Positions 34,169 through 44,343 are shown, counted from the stretch's first letter. The stretch is DNA of 64,000 bases from Fluctibacter corallii (GCF_025751585.1 NZ_JAOWKX010000010.1:1-64000), one strand, 5' to 3'. Notes: generated from the letters alone by a model not told the origin. Translations and numbers: made by a program.

Positions 34169-36580
34169 GTGGATCAGATTCATGCTATGTATTTTGAAAC
34201 CAAGGCGACACGTGGGTTTCTCACTCTGTTACGCTACCGATGGGCAGTGCTTGCTATGACGTTCGTAATGATTGGGATGATGGCTCGATATATTCCAACA
34301 CTTCAGCGAGACACCAGTTCTGATGCATTCATGCAGCCAGACTCCCCTGCATTGATTTATAAAGAAAAAATGGAGTCTGTATTTGGGCTCACTGATCCCC
34401 TTGTGATCGCCATTGTGAGCCAAGACCCCAAAGGTGTATTTTTCCCTGAAGCCTTGTCTTTAGTGGAAACCTTAACAAAACAAGTTGAACGAATCCCCTA
34501 TATCGACCCAGATCGTGTCACCAGTTTGGCAACAGAAAACAATATTACGGGGACGGAAGAAGGCATCGTCACCGACCCATTTTTTGATAAAAACGCTGAA
34601 CGATTTACTGCGCCTGTTGGAACGCAAGCTCGCGCTAATGAGATTCGTAATGCCATCAATCAATTTCCTCTTTTACAAGGTTCGCTGGTGTCACGAGATG
34701 GCAAGGCAACCATTATTGCCGCTGAATTACTCGATGAGGACAGTGGAACCGCAGCATACGAAGCCTTTTTAGCGATTGTCGAGAATGCAGACTTACCGGA
34801 AAACATAGCGCTGCATGTTGCGGGTGAAGGAGCCGTGTCGGGTTACCTGTCGGTATACATTGATAGAGATGCACGAAAACTGAATCCCATGGCGGGGTTA
34901 ATTATCACCTTCGTATTGCTGTTGGCGTTTTTTAGTCTGCGCGCTGCCGTATTACCTAACCTGATTGTTTTTGCAACGGTATCGGGCTCGTTCGGCATGA
35001 TGGCCGCCAGTGAGACCAGTTTTTACGTGATCACTAACGGATTGGTGGTGAACTTAATTGGAATTGCCGTTGCAGATAGCATTCACATTATTAGCGAGTA
35101 TTACCGACTGTTACGCGCAAACCCTGATTTAGATAAGAAGCGATTGGTTGCGATGAGTATGTCGGCGATGTGGCGTCCCATTACCTTAACCTCCATTACT
35201 ACGGTTGCGGGGTTTTTGGCGTTGGCCTTTTCTAGCGTTATGCCACCCGTTTACTATTTTGGCTTGTTCGGTGCATTGGGTGTTTTTCTTGCGTGGGTAT
35301 ATTCAATGACATTGCTGCCGTGTGCCATGCTCGTATGGCCAACAAAGCGTCTTCCGTATCCATTTAAGCACAAAGAAAGCAGCAAACCATCTAGCAATTT
35401 AGCCGAGAAGCTCATGACTGCTTTGGGTAGAACAGTCCTTAACAGGCCGAAAACCGTTGTGGCGATTTCTGCATTGTTGACCACGGTCGTCATTGTGGGT
35501 TCTAGTTTGGTCGTTGTGGATGAAGCAAGGATTGAGAGCTTTAAATCGACAGAAGCGATTTTTCAGGCCGACAAAGCCATTAATCAAACAATGGATGGCG
35601 TATACAACCTAGATGTCATGATAGACAGCCATGTGTCAGAAGGGTTGTTTAATCCGCAAACGCTCCGAGATATCGAAGCATTGCAACATTTCATGGAAAC
35701 CTTGCCAGGAGTTAATGGCACTACGTCGGTTGTGGACTACGTTAAGCAGTTGCATAAAGCGGTGCAGGGTGGACAGCCAGAATATTACCGTATTCCGGAT
35801 AATGAAGCGCTTATCGGCCAGCTCTTTTTTCTGTATGGCGCTTCTGCTGATCCCACCGATTTTGAGGAAGAAGTGGATTATGACTATCAACGGGCGTTGA
35901 TTCGCGCTCAAGTTGATAATGACAGATATATCAATAACAAAATAGTGGTTCCTGCACTAGAAGAGTGGATTAGAAATAATCTAAACCGTGATGATCTCAC
36001 CGCCACCGTAACTGGGCGTGTTACGGTTAATTACTACTGGATACAAGGCATCGACCAAGCCACATTGGCATCGATTACGATTTCATTTATTGCCGTTGCT
36101 ACAGTGGCGATGTGTGTTTTTCGGTCATTAACCTTGGGTGCGATTGCGGCCGTTCCCGTTGGCTTGGCGGTATTATTTGTATACGGGATTATGGGATTTC
36201 TAGGGATTCCGCTTGGGGTAGGAACCAGTATGTTCGCTGCAATTGCAATTGGCTTATCCATCGATTTTGCGATTCATACGTTAGACAAAATACGGGAAAT
36301 AACACATCAATTTGGTTTTGATAATACAGCTTTACTTACGCTCTTTCCCTCAACTGGCCGTGCTTTATTGTTCAATTTTATGGCTGTCGCGGGTGGATTT
36401 GGTGTATTGGCAACGTCAGACGTGCCTCCGCTAATCAAATTTGGCTCGCTGGTGGCGATTGCCGTAACGGTAGCCTTTGTCGCATCAATGACCCTGTTAC
36501 CCGCGTTAATCATGTTAATTAAACCCAACGCATTAAAACCCACCTTTGAAACGGAGCAAGCGTATGCACTTTCAAATTAA
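34169..36580 (+). CDS. RND/MMPL-superfamily exporter
   Basis: The 803-residue inner-membrane protein has two repeats, each with one N-terminal helix, a large periplasmic loop and five clustered helices (for example LIITFVLLLAFFSLRAAVLP and the second-half counterpart). Motifs such as GIAVADSIHIISEYYR and AIAIGLSIDFAIHTLDK carry the proton-relay acidic residues of the family. Translation begins at a GTG preceded by AAGGAG. Members with LolA-like and outer-membrane partners export lipids or hydrophobic compounds. It overlaps the next gene by 17 bases. The promoter carries MarR-type operators, indicating induction by a small molecule. Confidence 0.88.
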   Translation: MDQIHAMYFETKATRGFLTLLRYRWAVLAMTFVMIGMMARYIPTLQRDTSSDAFMQPDSPALIYKEKMESVFGLTDPLVIAIVSQDPKGVFFPEALSLVETLTKQVERIPYIDPDRVTSLATENNITGTEEGIVTDPFFDKNAERFTAPVGTQARANEIRNAINQFPLLQGSLVSRDGKATIIAAELLDEDSGTAAYEAFLAIVENADLPENIALHVAGEGAVSGYLSVYIDRDARKLNPMAGLIITFVLLLAFFSLRAAVLPNLIVFATVSGSFGMMAASETSFYVITNGLVVNLIGIAVADSIHIISEYYRLLRANPDLDKKRLVAMSMSAMWRPITLTSITTVAGFLALAFSSVMPPVYYFGLFGALGVFLAWVYSMTLLPCAMLVWPTKRLPYPFKHKESSKPSSNLAEKLMTALGRTVLNRPKTVVAISALLTTVVIVGSSLVVVDEARIESFKSTEAIFQADKAINQTMDGVYNLDVMIDSHVSEGLFNPQTLRDIEALQHFMETLPGVNGTTSVVDYVKQLHKAVQGGQPEYYRIPDNEALIGQLFFLYGASADPTDFEEEVDYDYQRALIRAQVDNDRYINNKIVVPALEEWIRNNLNRDDLTATVTGRVTVNYYWIQGIDQATLASITISFIAVATVAMCVFRSLTLGAIAAVPVGLAVLFVYGIMGFLGIPLGVGTSMFAAIAIGLSIDFAIHTLDKIREITHQFGFDNTALLTLFPSTGRALLFNFMAVAGGFGVLATSDVPPLIKFGSLVAIAVTVAFVASMTLLPALIMLIKPNALKPTFETEQAYALSN

Positions 36581-37370
36581 TACTCCCATTGCAATTTTTC
36601 TGGCATTGGCATGTTGCACAGTGCCGCCAACAACCAGCGCCACGTCAGGGTTAGAGGTGATGCAGCAGGTTAATGCGCGTGATGACGGCAACATGATTCA
36701 ACGCCGATTTGTACTGGAACTGACAAACAAAGACGGCAAAACCAAAACCGAGAAAACGCGCTCTTATCGTCGTTATTTTGGTGATGAGAAACGTACGGTG
36801 ATTTTTTATGAGGAACCCACACGGGTGAGAGGCACGGGTTTTCTTACCTTCGACTATCCCGATCCGTCGGTTGATGATGACCAATGGCTGTATTTGCCAG
36901 CATTGAGAAAAGTTAGGCGTATCTCTGCGTCTGATCGGGGGGACTACTTTTTGGGTACTGACTTTACTTACGAAGACATTAAAAAAGAACAAAAAGTCGA
37001 AATTGATGACTACACGTTTACCGACAAGGGGATGGAGTATCTAGACGGAAGGACTCTACATGTTGTTGAAGGTGTTCCGGTTAATGAGCAAATTGAAGAT
37101 GAATTGGGGTATTCGCGTGCGATTTGGTACGTAGACCCAACCATTTGGATGTCGCGTAAAACCGAGCTATACGATGTAAATGGCAATCATGCTAAAACCA
37201 TCACAATAGAAGTTGTAGAAGTGATTGATGGTATTATCACTGCAACCCGCATTTTAGCGACGAATCACAAAACAGGGCACTCAACACGATTAACATTTTC
37301 TGACGTTGACTATCAGTCAGACGTGCCTGAAAGCTTGTTCACTCAAGCACGATTAAGGCGTGGGTTGTGA
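36564..37370 (+). CDS. LolA-like periplasmic outer-membrane lipoprotein-sorting protein
   Basis: The ATG at 36564 (GGAG upstream) gives a 268-residue product with signal peptide INTPIAIFLALACCTVPPTTSA. The body matches the LolA-like beta-barrel family found beside MMPL exporters: RRFVLELTNKDGKTKTEKTRSYRR, a VIFYEEPTRVRGTGFLTFDY stretch, WLYLPALRKVRRISASDRGDYFLGTDFTYED. These proteins are thought to carry lipid-like cargo across the periplasm. It overlaps the exporter gene by 17 bases and its stop overlaps the next start by four, so translation is coupled. Confidence 0.88.
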   Translation: MHFQINTPIAIFLALACCTVPPTTSATSGLEVMQQVNARDDGNMIQRRFVLELTNKDGKTKTEKTRSYRRYFGDEKRTVIFYEEPTRVRGTGFLTFDYPDPSVDDDQWLYLPALRKVRRISASDRGDYFLGTDFTYEDIKKEQKVEIDDYTFTDKGMEYLDGRTLHVVEGVPVNEQIEDELGYSRAIWYVDPTIWMSRKTELYDVNGNHAKTITIEVVEVIDGIITATRILATNHKTGHSTRLTFSDVDYQSDVPESLFTQARLRRGL

Positions 37371-38674
37371 TACGTATAGTCGCGATAATGATTGTGCTCA
37401 TGTGGTGGAGTCAATCTCAGGCACATGCACAAGGTCTGGATTTTCGGGGAACTTTGTCACTTGAAATGGCGCTAGAAACCGAACACCGAGAAATACAAAA
37501 AGCTGATTTCGTGTTTAGGCCAGAATTACAGGGCGAGTTTGGCTCAATAGGTAATTTTACCCTAATAGGTATGGCAAGGTTTGACCCTGCTGATGCCCTC
37601 GAACCAGGGCAGCCTGATGCGTCAAATGATGTCAGATCGTCAATGAATCAGCGTTTCTTATTGGGTGAAGATATCGATGCAGAGCTTAGAGAAGCCTACG
37701 TAGATTTTTATTGGGATGATGCATTTGTTCGCATAGGCAAACAGCAGGTAGTATGGGGGCAAGCGGACGGTTTACGCGTACTTGATGCGGTGAATCCGTT
37801 GCACTTTCGTGAGTTCATACTTGGCGATTTCGAGCAGCGGCGAATTCCTACTTGGATGGTAAATATTGAAAAGCCAATCGCGGATGCTGTACTTCAATTT
37901 TTGTGGATCCCTGATAAAACTTATAATGACACACCACGCAGTGGAACTTATTCCTTTAAACAAACGACTGTCGAGTCTAATACGTCACCTGACATTACGA
38001 GTGTCTTAATCAACAAGCCAAATCGATTTATTAAAGATGATGACTTTGGTGTTAGAGTCAACGGATTTTACCAAGGTTGGGATTGGTCACTGAATTATTT
38101 ATATGTGTACGATGATATGCCAGTGACAAGGCAGCGACGAGGGACAGATCGCCAATATGATGTTACGCAAAACTATGAGCGGACCCACTTGCTGGGCGGC
38201 TCTGCATCGAATGCATTTGGTAAAGTAACATTACGGTTAGAAACCGGATGGCTTTCAGATCGTTTTGTTACAGTGGAAAATGAAAGAGACTGGATTGATG
38301 TAACGCGTGTTTCAGAAATTAGCTATGTAGTGGGGCTAGATTACCAAGTTAGTGGTGACCTTCTTTTGAGTACGCAGTTGTTTCAGTCTGTACTACTAGA
38401 TACACCGAAAGACGTTAATCGAGATGGTACAGAAACCAACCTAACGCTGCTGGCAAGGCATGATTTCCTTAACGATAGCGCGGAATTAGAAGCATTACTG
38501 ATGATGAATGCAAACGACGGTGATGGTGTACTCCAACTCTCATTTGAGTATGCGTATTCCGATCATGTGTTGATTGGTGTAGGAGCGGATGTGTTTTTTG
38601 GTAAGCAGGAGGGACGGTTCGGACAATTTGATAAAGCCGACAGAGTGACCTTAATGTTTTCATATGGCTTTTAG
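37367..38674 (+). CDS. DUF1302-like outer-membrane protein of the exporter operon
   Basis: The 435-residue protein starts at a GTG overlapping the preceding stop (GTGA). It has a signal peptide (MIVLMWWSQSQAHA) and long amphipathic beta strands ending in RVTLMFSYGF, as expected for an outer-membrane barrel. The block ELREAYVDFYWDDAFVRIGKQQVVWGQADGLRVLDAVNPLHFREF is characteristic of DUF1302-type proteins, which frequently accompany MMPL exporters and LolA-like proteins. The operon may form a route for a lipid-like substrate to the outer membrane. The role is inferred from context. Confidence 0.82.
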   Translation: MIRIVAIMIVLMWWSQSQAHAQGLDFRGTLSLEMALETEHREIQKADFVFRPELQGEFGSIGNFTLIGMARFDPADALEPGQPDASNDVRSSMNQRFLLGEDIDAELREAYVDFYWDDAFVRIGKQQVVWGQADGLRVLDAVNPLHFREFILGDFEQRRIPTWMVNIEKPIADAVLQFLWIPDKTYNDTPRSGTYSFKQTTVESNTSPDITSVLINKPNRFIKDDDFGVRVNGFYQGWDWSLNYLYVYDDMPVTRQRRGTDRQYDVTQNYERTHLLGGSASNAFGKVTLRLETGWLSDRFVTVENERDWIDVTRVSEISYVVGLDYQVSGDLLLSTQLFQSVLLDTPKDVNRDGTETNLTLLARHDFLNDSAELEALLMMNANDGDGVLQLSFEYAYSDHVLIGVGADVFFGKQEGRFGQFDKADRVTLMFSYGF

Positions 38675-38741
38675 AGGGTTTTGTTGAATCTTATTGTGAA
38701 CAAGGTAGTCTTGGTGTTTTACGTTTACTAATAAGAAAAAG

Positions 38742-39275
38742 ATGAAAAAAATAATAATTAGCACAGTTGTTGGATTGATAGCTTCTACTAATGTGTGGGC
38801 AAATATCAGTGAGAAGCAACTTTTTGAGTACCTTTTACCTCAATATATCGCGTGGGCGCATCAAATTGAAGACAAAGGCTTACAATCGGGCACACCGTTG
38901 GATGAAAGTGGCATAGAACTAGCGAAAGACATTGGTATTAAAGCGCCGGAGAACGTCAGGGTTATTTATGTTGATAGCGTGCCATACCCCTACGAAAATC
39001 CGGCTCTAAAAGAAATGGGTCTGTCGTTGGGCTTTATTGGAGAAGGCATTGTTAACAATGCGCAAGTATTCGGCTATTCAATATATGTAAGAAAAGGATA
39101 CGAGCTTGACCGCCCACGATTGGCTCATGAATTAGTTCATGTCTTGCAAATAGAACGATCGAATTTGAATGATGTGGTTATGCAACATATCAGCGATCTT
39201 GCGCAGTATGGTTATCAAAATGCACCACTTGAAGTGGAAGCCTTCGAAGCAAATAAAAAGTATGCTGAGCGTTAG
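38742..39275 (+). CDS. Small secreted protein with HExxH metallopeptidase motif
   Basis: The 177-residue protein has a signal peptide (MKKIIISTVVGLIASTNVWA) and contains HELVHVLQIER near residue 128, with a later Glu-rich PLEVEAFEAN that could provide the third zinc ligand. The overall look resembles small HELxHVxQ proteins of the DUF4157-like type, though it is shorter. It may act on cell-envelope peptides. It lies 67 bases downstream of the exporter operon on the same strand, but a functional link is not evident. Confidence 0.65.
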   Translation: MKKIIISTVVGLIASTNVWANISEKQLFEYLLPQYIAWAHQIEDKGLQSGTPLDESGIELAKDIGIKAPENVRVIYVDSVPYPYENPALKEMGLSLGFIGEGIVNNAQVFGYSIYVRKGYELDRPRLAHELVHVLQIERSNLNDVVMQHISDLAQYGYQNAPLEVEAFEANKKYAER

Positions 39276-39372
39276 CGCTTGGGCAATAATCAATCACTAT
39301 AACTCAACATTTTTAGACAGTATATCGTAGCAATGAGTGCGCGACATCAATACGTTATATGGAGATAAGTTC

Positions 39373-40107
39373 ATGATATTAAAAAACATAAAAAACATAA
39401 GTGTGCTAGTTTGTGTCTTTTTGCTGGCTAGCTGCGTAAATACGTTCCCCTACAAGTATAAATTCGATAAACAAGCCCTGAATACTAATGAAAAGGCGCT
39501 TGTAATCCTACCATTCAATACGGCGAGAGATGTGTTAGGCGTTCCAGACAATGTTCAGCAGCACATTATTGGCTCAATAAAAAGTGATCTTGAAGCTGAT
39601 GGATGGTCAGTGGTTATTGGTGAAGATATCTCTGAGAGTTGGAAAGCAAAATATACCGCTCTAAAAGAGGGGGAGGGCTTATATGACTCACAAACTGGTA
39701 ACTATAAGCACCAAAAGATCTTTCTCCTTGAAAGAGAGTTTGCGAAGCAGGCTCTAGAAGATAGTGGTGCAAACTTTGTATTGATCCCCAGAGTTTTTAT
39801 AACCAGAGCAAAAGTGCAATCAGATACTGCGGGATGGCATGGAACAAGCGAGCAATCGTCAGATTTCTGGAATAACTTTCTAAACAATAGTGTCATTGTG
39901 AAAGGGCAAGTGCCTGCATCGTCTTTACTCGTTCGAATTCACGATAAAAATAAACTCATATACGAACATGTTGGGGGTATTGAGTTAGTGGGAAAAATAA
40001 ATAAATGGAATAATGAGGTGGAATTGAATGAAGAGAATTTCTCAGATATTGCAAAGGTAGATAATGCGATTGATATATCATTGAAACCGATATTGGTAGG
40101 TAAGTAA
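39373..40107 (+). CDS. Hypothetical lipoprotein
   Basis: I start it at the ATG at 39373, with GGAGAT nine bases upstream. The 244-residue product has a lipoprotein signal with lipobox LLASC. The rest is mixed alpha/beta: NEKALVILPFNTARDVLGVPDN, IKSDLEADGWSVVIGEDIS and FVLIPRVFITRAKVQ suggest a fold like periplasmic proteins that begin with an LVILPF strand. No family is recognised. Both neighbours are in the same direction but are separated by about 100 to 160 bases. Confidence 0.6.
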   Translation: MILKNIKNISVLVCVFLLASCVNTFPYKYKFDKQALNTNEKALVILPFNTARDVLGVPDNVQQHIIGSIKSDLEADGWSVVIGEDISESWKAKYTALKEGEGLYDSQTGNYKHQKIFLLEREFAKQALEDSGANFVLIPRVFITRAKVQSDTAGWHGTSEQSSDFWNNFLNNSVIVKGQVPASSLLVRIHDKNKLIYEHVGGIELVGKINKWNNEVELNEENFSDIAKVDNAIDISLKPILVGK

Positions 40108-40268
40108 GTGGTGTTGGAGAGATAATTAAGAAATTAAAACCCTTCAAATAACTATATTTCCGGTGTTGCTAGGAGGATGTATTTTTGTCCTAGCGTTGAT
40201 AAAAGGTTGCTTTCTTTTATGGGAGCAACCTAAATCGAAAGATTATTGCAATCTATTAAGACGATAAT

Positions 40269-41243
40269 ATGCCAAAGTCCTCGCCATTCTATCTAATTTT
40301 GCTTGTTATATTTGCGGCGATATCGGTTTATCTATGGCACGCTCTATCTCTAAAAGATGCGGAAGTCGCTTACCTAAAAGCACAGTTAAACGCGTTGCAT
40401 CGAGATACAGATAATCCCAATTCAATAAAGCCAGTCAATAATCATCGTAGTGAATCGGTAGATTTAGCGAGTAGTGATTATTCATCCGTAATGGAATTTG
40501 CCAAGGGAAATGAGGGCGAACATACAGAATTAACTATTGATGCACCTGAATCGAAAGAAGGCATCTTTCCCGATACTTCAGAACAAATAAATGCGAGTGC
40601 GGTTGATACTTTCGAGCGACTCATGAATTCAGAAAAGTTTGTCGCGGACAATATCATACCTCAGGCTGTGAGGCCTCTTGTAACCGAAGCCAGTTATACG
40701 CTCGCCCTTGATCAAGCACGATCTGAACGTTTACAAGCGTTATTAATGGAAAAGGCCTTAGCCGATTTTAACGTGTCGCAAGCATATGGTACGTCAGTCT
40801 CTGATGAGGCAGACTTTAATGAAGCCGAGTTCGCTGTACTCAATGAGCAAATGAATTTTCAGTATGAAGAAAACCAAAGAGACTTAGAATGGAAGCTAGC
40901 ATCGCTTCTTAGCGATGAAGAGCTGTCACAACTACGTAAGATTGAAGCGCAAAAAATTGCAGCGCATTCCGCCATAAACAGTGTGATGTTGTCAGAACAA
41001 ATTGCGGCTTCAGTACCCGATCTGACCGAATATCAAAAGCAAGAAATCAAACAAATTGTTGCCGATCACGCTTCTGTAAATGATGCGCTTATCCCCATCG
41101 GGGCATCAAGCAACCCATACGGTCCTGTGCCTGACATCATTACGCAACAACAAAATGAAATCTCTCGACTGATTGATTTAGTTCTGACTGAACAACAGAG
41201 ACAGATGTTGAAATTTGGATCACAACCCGACGATCAGCCTTGA
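40269..41243 (+). CDS. Hypothetical membrane-anchored helical protein
   Basis: The 324-residue protein begins with one transmembrane helix (FYLILLVIFAAISVYLWHA), followed by a short coiled-coil (LKDAEVAYLKAQLNALH), a polar low-complexity stretch (about 45-105) and a long helical region with repeated Glu/Gln patterns (DLEWKLASLLSDEELSQLRKIEAQKIAAH and LIDLVLTEQQRQMLKFG). The segments resemble each other (LLSDEELSQLRK and LVLTEQQRQMLKF) and may be periplasmic-chaperone-like (Spy/CpxP-style) helices, but this is weak. Function is unknown. Confidence 0.55.
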   Translation: MPKSSPFYLILLVIFAAISVYLWHALSLKDAEVAYLKAQLNALHRDTDNPNSIKPVNNHRSESVDLASSDYSSVMEFAKGNEGEHTELTIDAPESKEGIFPDTSEQINASAVDTFERLMNSEKFVADNIIPQAVRPLVTEASYTLALDQARSERLQALLMEKALADFNVSQAYGTSVSDEADFNEAEFAVLNEQMNFQYEENQRDLEWKLASLLSDEELSQLRKIEAQKIAAHSAINSVMLSEQIAASVPDLTEYQKQEIKQIVADHASVNDALIPIGASSNPYGPVPDIITQQQNEISRLIDLVLTEQQRQMLKFGSQPDDQP

Positions 41244-41343
41244 AGGCGTTTTTCCGATTTCCCTAACGTAAAACAGTGTACTACGCTTTAAAAGTCCGAC
41301 TTGGAACCGAAATACGAAGCAAAAAAAGGTGCACGCCGTAAGA

Positions 41344-43134
41344 ATGCGTTATATTGGTGTTTATTCAGCAATCACATGTATTTATCTGTTCTTCATTGGC
41401 AGCTCTTTATCAGTCGCCTTTGCACAAACCTCCACCCCCTCTGAGCCATTAACGAAAATACTGGCATTAGTAAAAACGGATCCAGACAAGGCGGTTGAAA
41501 GAGCCAGAGTCATATATCAGCAAAAATCGAGAGCCGACGAAGACAGTATTCTGTTAATGAACATTATGGCTGAAGGTTTGATGCGTCTCGGCGAACTTGA
41601 CGAAGCGATGGAGTATGCAGACAAGTCTATTCGATTGCAGGATATCATTGAAAATACGACGTATCAGTTAGATACCTACCGCATCATAGCCGAAATTCAA
41701 AGCCAGCAAGGGGCATTTGAGCGAGTGATCGAAACAAGCCTGAAAGGGCTTGAATTGGCTGAGAGTACTGCCAACTTTGATTATTTACGCGACTTTTTTC
41801 ATGAAATGGGCATTGCTTATTTTCGCCTTGGTAACTTAGAAAACTCAGAAAAATACTTTGTTCGCGGCTATGAAGTCGCGCTGGAACACAACCTACCTTC
41901 GCACCGTGCTAGTTCTTTAGTTGCGCTAGCAATTATTAATCGAGAAAAACAGCAACCTGATGAAGCTTTGGCCCTATATGCAGAGGCTTTAGCACTGTAT
42001 GAAGAGTTGGGAAATGAAAGCGGTGTTGCGTCTGTGTATAACAATATCGGTGTGATATACGAAGACAAACAAGACTATCAACGCATGCTGACAAACTTAC
42101 AAAATGCGTTGGCAATTTACGAGCGTATTAACGCGAGAGACAACATTACTATTGGCTTATTGAATGTAGGCAATGCATATCGGCTGTTGGAAAACTACGA
42201 GAAAGCCAGAGACTTCTTAGAGCGTGCTGAAGCGCGTGCCATTGAAAATAATTCAAAAATTATTCTACGTAATATATACGAAGAATTAACCAATCTTTTT
42301 ATTGACTTAGACAATTATCAAACAGCCTATACTTTTCACTTGAAGCAAGATGAAATTGATAACCAAATTCAAAATAGTGAGGCTAAGAAAGTCGCGCAAG
42401 AAATCGGAGAAAAATACGAGTCTGAGATTAAAGAACGGCGTATAGAGCTGCTTGAACAAGAAAAGCAGAAAGATCGCTACGTTATCGTATTAGTGAGTGC
42501 ACTGAGTTTATTCACACTGATTACCATGATGTTAATGATCAGTCGCTTTAGGCAAAAACAGCGATTTTTAAATGAAATTACCGAGAAGAACCAGAAACTT
42601 GAGGTTTTATCAACAACTGACCCACTGACCGAGCTGCCTAATCGCAGAGTGGTATATGAGGCGATTAATTCAGAGATTGCGCGGTGTAATCGTTATGCTC
42701 AACCTTTTTCAATTATTATTTTTGATATTGATCATTTTAAGCAAGTAAACGATAAGTACGGACATAACGGCGGCGACCTCATACTGAAACGCATTGCAAG
42801 CTTGATTACACAAAATATTCGTGAAAACGATTTATTCGGGCGCTGGGGCGGTGAAGAGTTTTTACTTGTGTTAGCCAGTACAAATCAAGAAAACTCGCTA
42901 ATAGTGGCTGAAAAACTGCGTGCGTTAATTGAAGCCATGGCTGTGGAGTATGAGGGGTATATTATCAAAGTTACCAGTACTTTAGGGGTATGTGAATATC
43001 AGTTGGGTACAAACATAGAAGAGATGATTAAACGTGCTGATATGTGTTTATACGAAGGCAAAGAGGCTGGGAGAAACCGCGTGGTAGCTGCGCCTACATC
43101 GCAGAGAAATCAACAAAACGAAAATATCTCTTGA
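41344..43134 (+). CDS. TPR-domain diguanylate cyclase
   Basis: This is a secreted-sensor GGDEF protein. A signal peptide or first helix (YSAITCIYLFFIGSSLSVAFA) precedes about eight TPR repeats facing the periplasm, then a coiled-coil (ESEIKERRIELLEQEKQK), a transmembrane helix (VIVLVSALSLFTLITMMLMI) and a GGDEF domain at the C-terminus. The domain has TDPLTELPNRR, FDIDHFKQVNDKYGHNGGD and an active-site RWGGEEF, so it should make cyclic di-GMP in the cytoplasm. The ATG at 41344 begins with a cleaner signal than the GTG at 41329; both are possible. It stands alone. Confidence 0.85.
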   Translation: MRYIGVYSAITCIYLFFIGSSLSVAFAQTSTPSEPLTKILALVKTDPDKAVERARVIYQQKSRADEDSILLMNIMAEGLMRLGELDEAMEYADKSIRLQDIIENTTYQLDTYRIIAEIQSQQGAFERVIETSLKGLELAESTANFDYLRDFFHEMGIAYFRLGNLENSEKYFVRGYEVALEHNLPSHRASSLVALAIINREKQQPDEALALYAEALALYEELGNESGVASVYNNIGVIYEDKQDYQRMLTNLQNALAIYERINARDNITIGLLNVGNAYRLLENYEKARDFLERAEARAIENNSKIILRNIYEELTNLFIDLDNYQTAYTFHLKQDEIDNQIQNSEAKKVAQEIGEKYESEIKERRIELLEQEKQKDRYVIVLVSALSLFTLITMMLMISRFRQKQRFLNEITEKNQKLEVLSTTDPLTELPNRRVVYEAINSEIARCNRYAQPFSIIIFDIDHFKQVNDKYGHNGGDLILKRIASLITQNIRENDLFGRWGGEEFLLVLASTNQENSLIVAEKLRALIEAMAVEYEGYIIKVTSTLGVCEYQLGTNIEEMIKRADMCLYEGKEAGRNRVVAAPTSQRNQQNENIS

Positions 43135-43202
43135 CCTAAGGTTAACTTGAGGTTTTACGGTTGCGCTCCGACAATCATTAAATACTGACGGAGTAAAGTG
43201 TA

Positions 43203-43805
43203 ATGCATATCGCGATTATCTATTTCACAAAAGGTGGCGTGACCCGCCAATTAGCAAGTGCTATCGCACAAGGTGCAATAAACCATTCAAATATCACCAT
43301 TAACACATATGAAATTACCGGAGATGACATCGTAAAAGGACGGTTTCGGCACGCGTCTTTATTCTCTGAGCTAGACAGTGCTGATGCTATTATCTTTGGT
43401 TCTCCCACCTATATGGGTTCAGTTGCTGCGCAGTTCAAAGCATTTGCAGATGCCAGTAGCGAAGCTTGGTGCGAACAACGCTGGGCGGGAAAGCTGGCAG
43501 CGGGTTTTACCTGTGGTAGCGCGGTTAATGGAGAACAAACTTCAACACTTGGCTATTTGATGACGCTCGCGAGTCAGCACGGCATGTTATGGGTAGGGTT
43601 TGATTTTGGATTAGATAATTTCGAAGGTGGCGTGAACCGTTTTGGATGCAGCTTGGGGGTAGTGGCGCATGCACCAGAAGGCCAAGCCCATAGTGCGGAC
43701 TTAGCCACGGCTAACTATTTAGGGAAAAGGGTATCATCTCAACTTTCACGCATTAACCGAGTGACTAGGCCAATACTGACTGAGTGCGAGCCAATACCAC
43801 GTTAA
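43203..43805 (+). CDS. Flavodoxin-fold NAD(P)H:quinone oxidoreductase-like protein
   Basis: The 200-residue FMN protein starts with HIAIIYFTKGGVTRQLASAIAQGA (phosphate loop) and has IIFGSPTYMGSVAAQFKAFAD and GKLAAGFTCGSAVNGEQTSTL, the WrbA-like FMN-binding blocks. It probably reduces quinones by two electrons with NADH or NADPH, protecting against redox cycling. It lacks the length of some tetrameric WrbA insertions but is close. Its 3' end overlaps the convergent ASCH-domain gene by about 40 bases. Confidence 0.82.
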   Translation: MHIAIIYFTKGGVTRQLASAIAQGAINHSNITINTYEITGDDIVKGRFRHASLFSELDSADAIIFGSPTYMGSVAAQFKAFADASSEAWCEQRWAGKLAAGFTCGSAVNGEQTSTLGYLMTLASQHGMLWVGFDFGLDNFEGGVNRFGCSLGVVAHAPEGQAHSADLATANYLGKRVSSQLSRINRVTRPILTECEPIPR

Positions 43806-44238
43806 ACTCGGTACACACAATTGGCATCTCTAACGTCGGGGTAAATCCTGTTTCTGCAAGCTCACGCTGATAATACGCCCAGTGTACTTGCTTCCAGTAC
43901 GCCAGGCTTTTGTCTCCTTCACCTTCCAGTGCAGCGTATTCGGCCGTGATCTGATTAAATGGCACAATGGCTACACGCGTTGTTTGAATGATGCATTGTG
44001 CTTCACCCTGCCAGTTAGTCACTACATGTAAATCGCCTGCTTTTGCTATGGGTTCATTATGGGCTTCATGCCACCATAGCGAGGGCGATGTGGCACGCTT
44101 TACACCTTCAACGACGAGTCTGGCACAGTCGTCGGCATCTGCTTGATTATCGCAAAAGTGCCAATACGGAATGGAAAACGGTGCTTGTTGGCTAGCGTTA
44201 AAATAGGCCTGACATAGTTGATTAATGGTTGGGTGCAT
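43765..44238 (-). CDS. ASCH-domain protein
   Basis: The 157-residue cytoplasmic protein has the ASCH fold pattern, with the GxKxxT-type segment EGVKRATSPSLWW, AGDLHVVTNWQGEAQCIIQTTRVAIVPF and a late EGEGDKSLAYWKQVHWAYYQRE block. ASCH domains resemble PUA RNA-binding domains, and some members hydrolyse N4-acetylcytidine; the precise role here is unknown. The gene overlaps the flavodoxin-like gene tail to tail by about 40 bases. Confidence 0.85.
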   Translation of the reverse strand: MHPTINQLCQAYFNASQQAPFSIPYWHFCDNQADADDCARLVVEGVKRATSPSLWWHEAHNEPIAKAGDLHVVTNWQGEAQCIIQTTRVAIVPFNQITAEYAALEGEGDKSLAYWKQVHWAYYQRELAETGFTPTLEMPIVCTEFNVVLARTQSVLA

Positions 44239-44343
44239 AATGGCATGAGTTTGTTGTTGGTAAACGTCATCATGCCAAATTACTACCCGTGAGTGGAAGT
44301 GTGTATCGACAAATTAGCCTATTTTGTTACAAATGATAATGCC

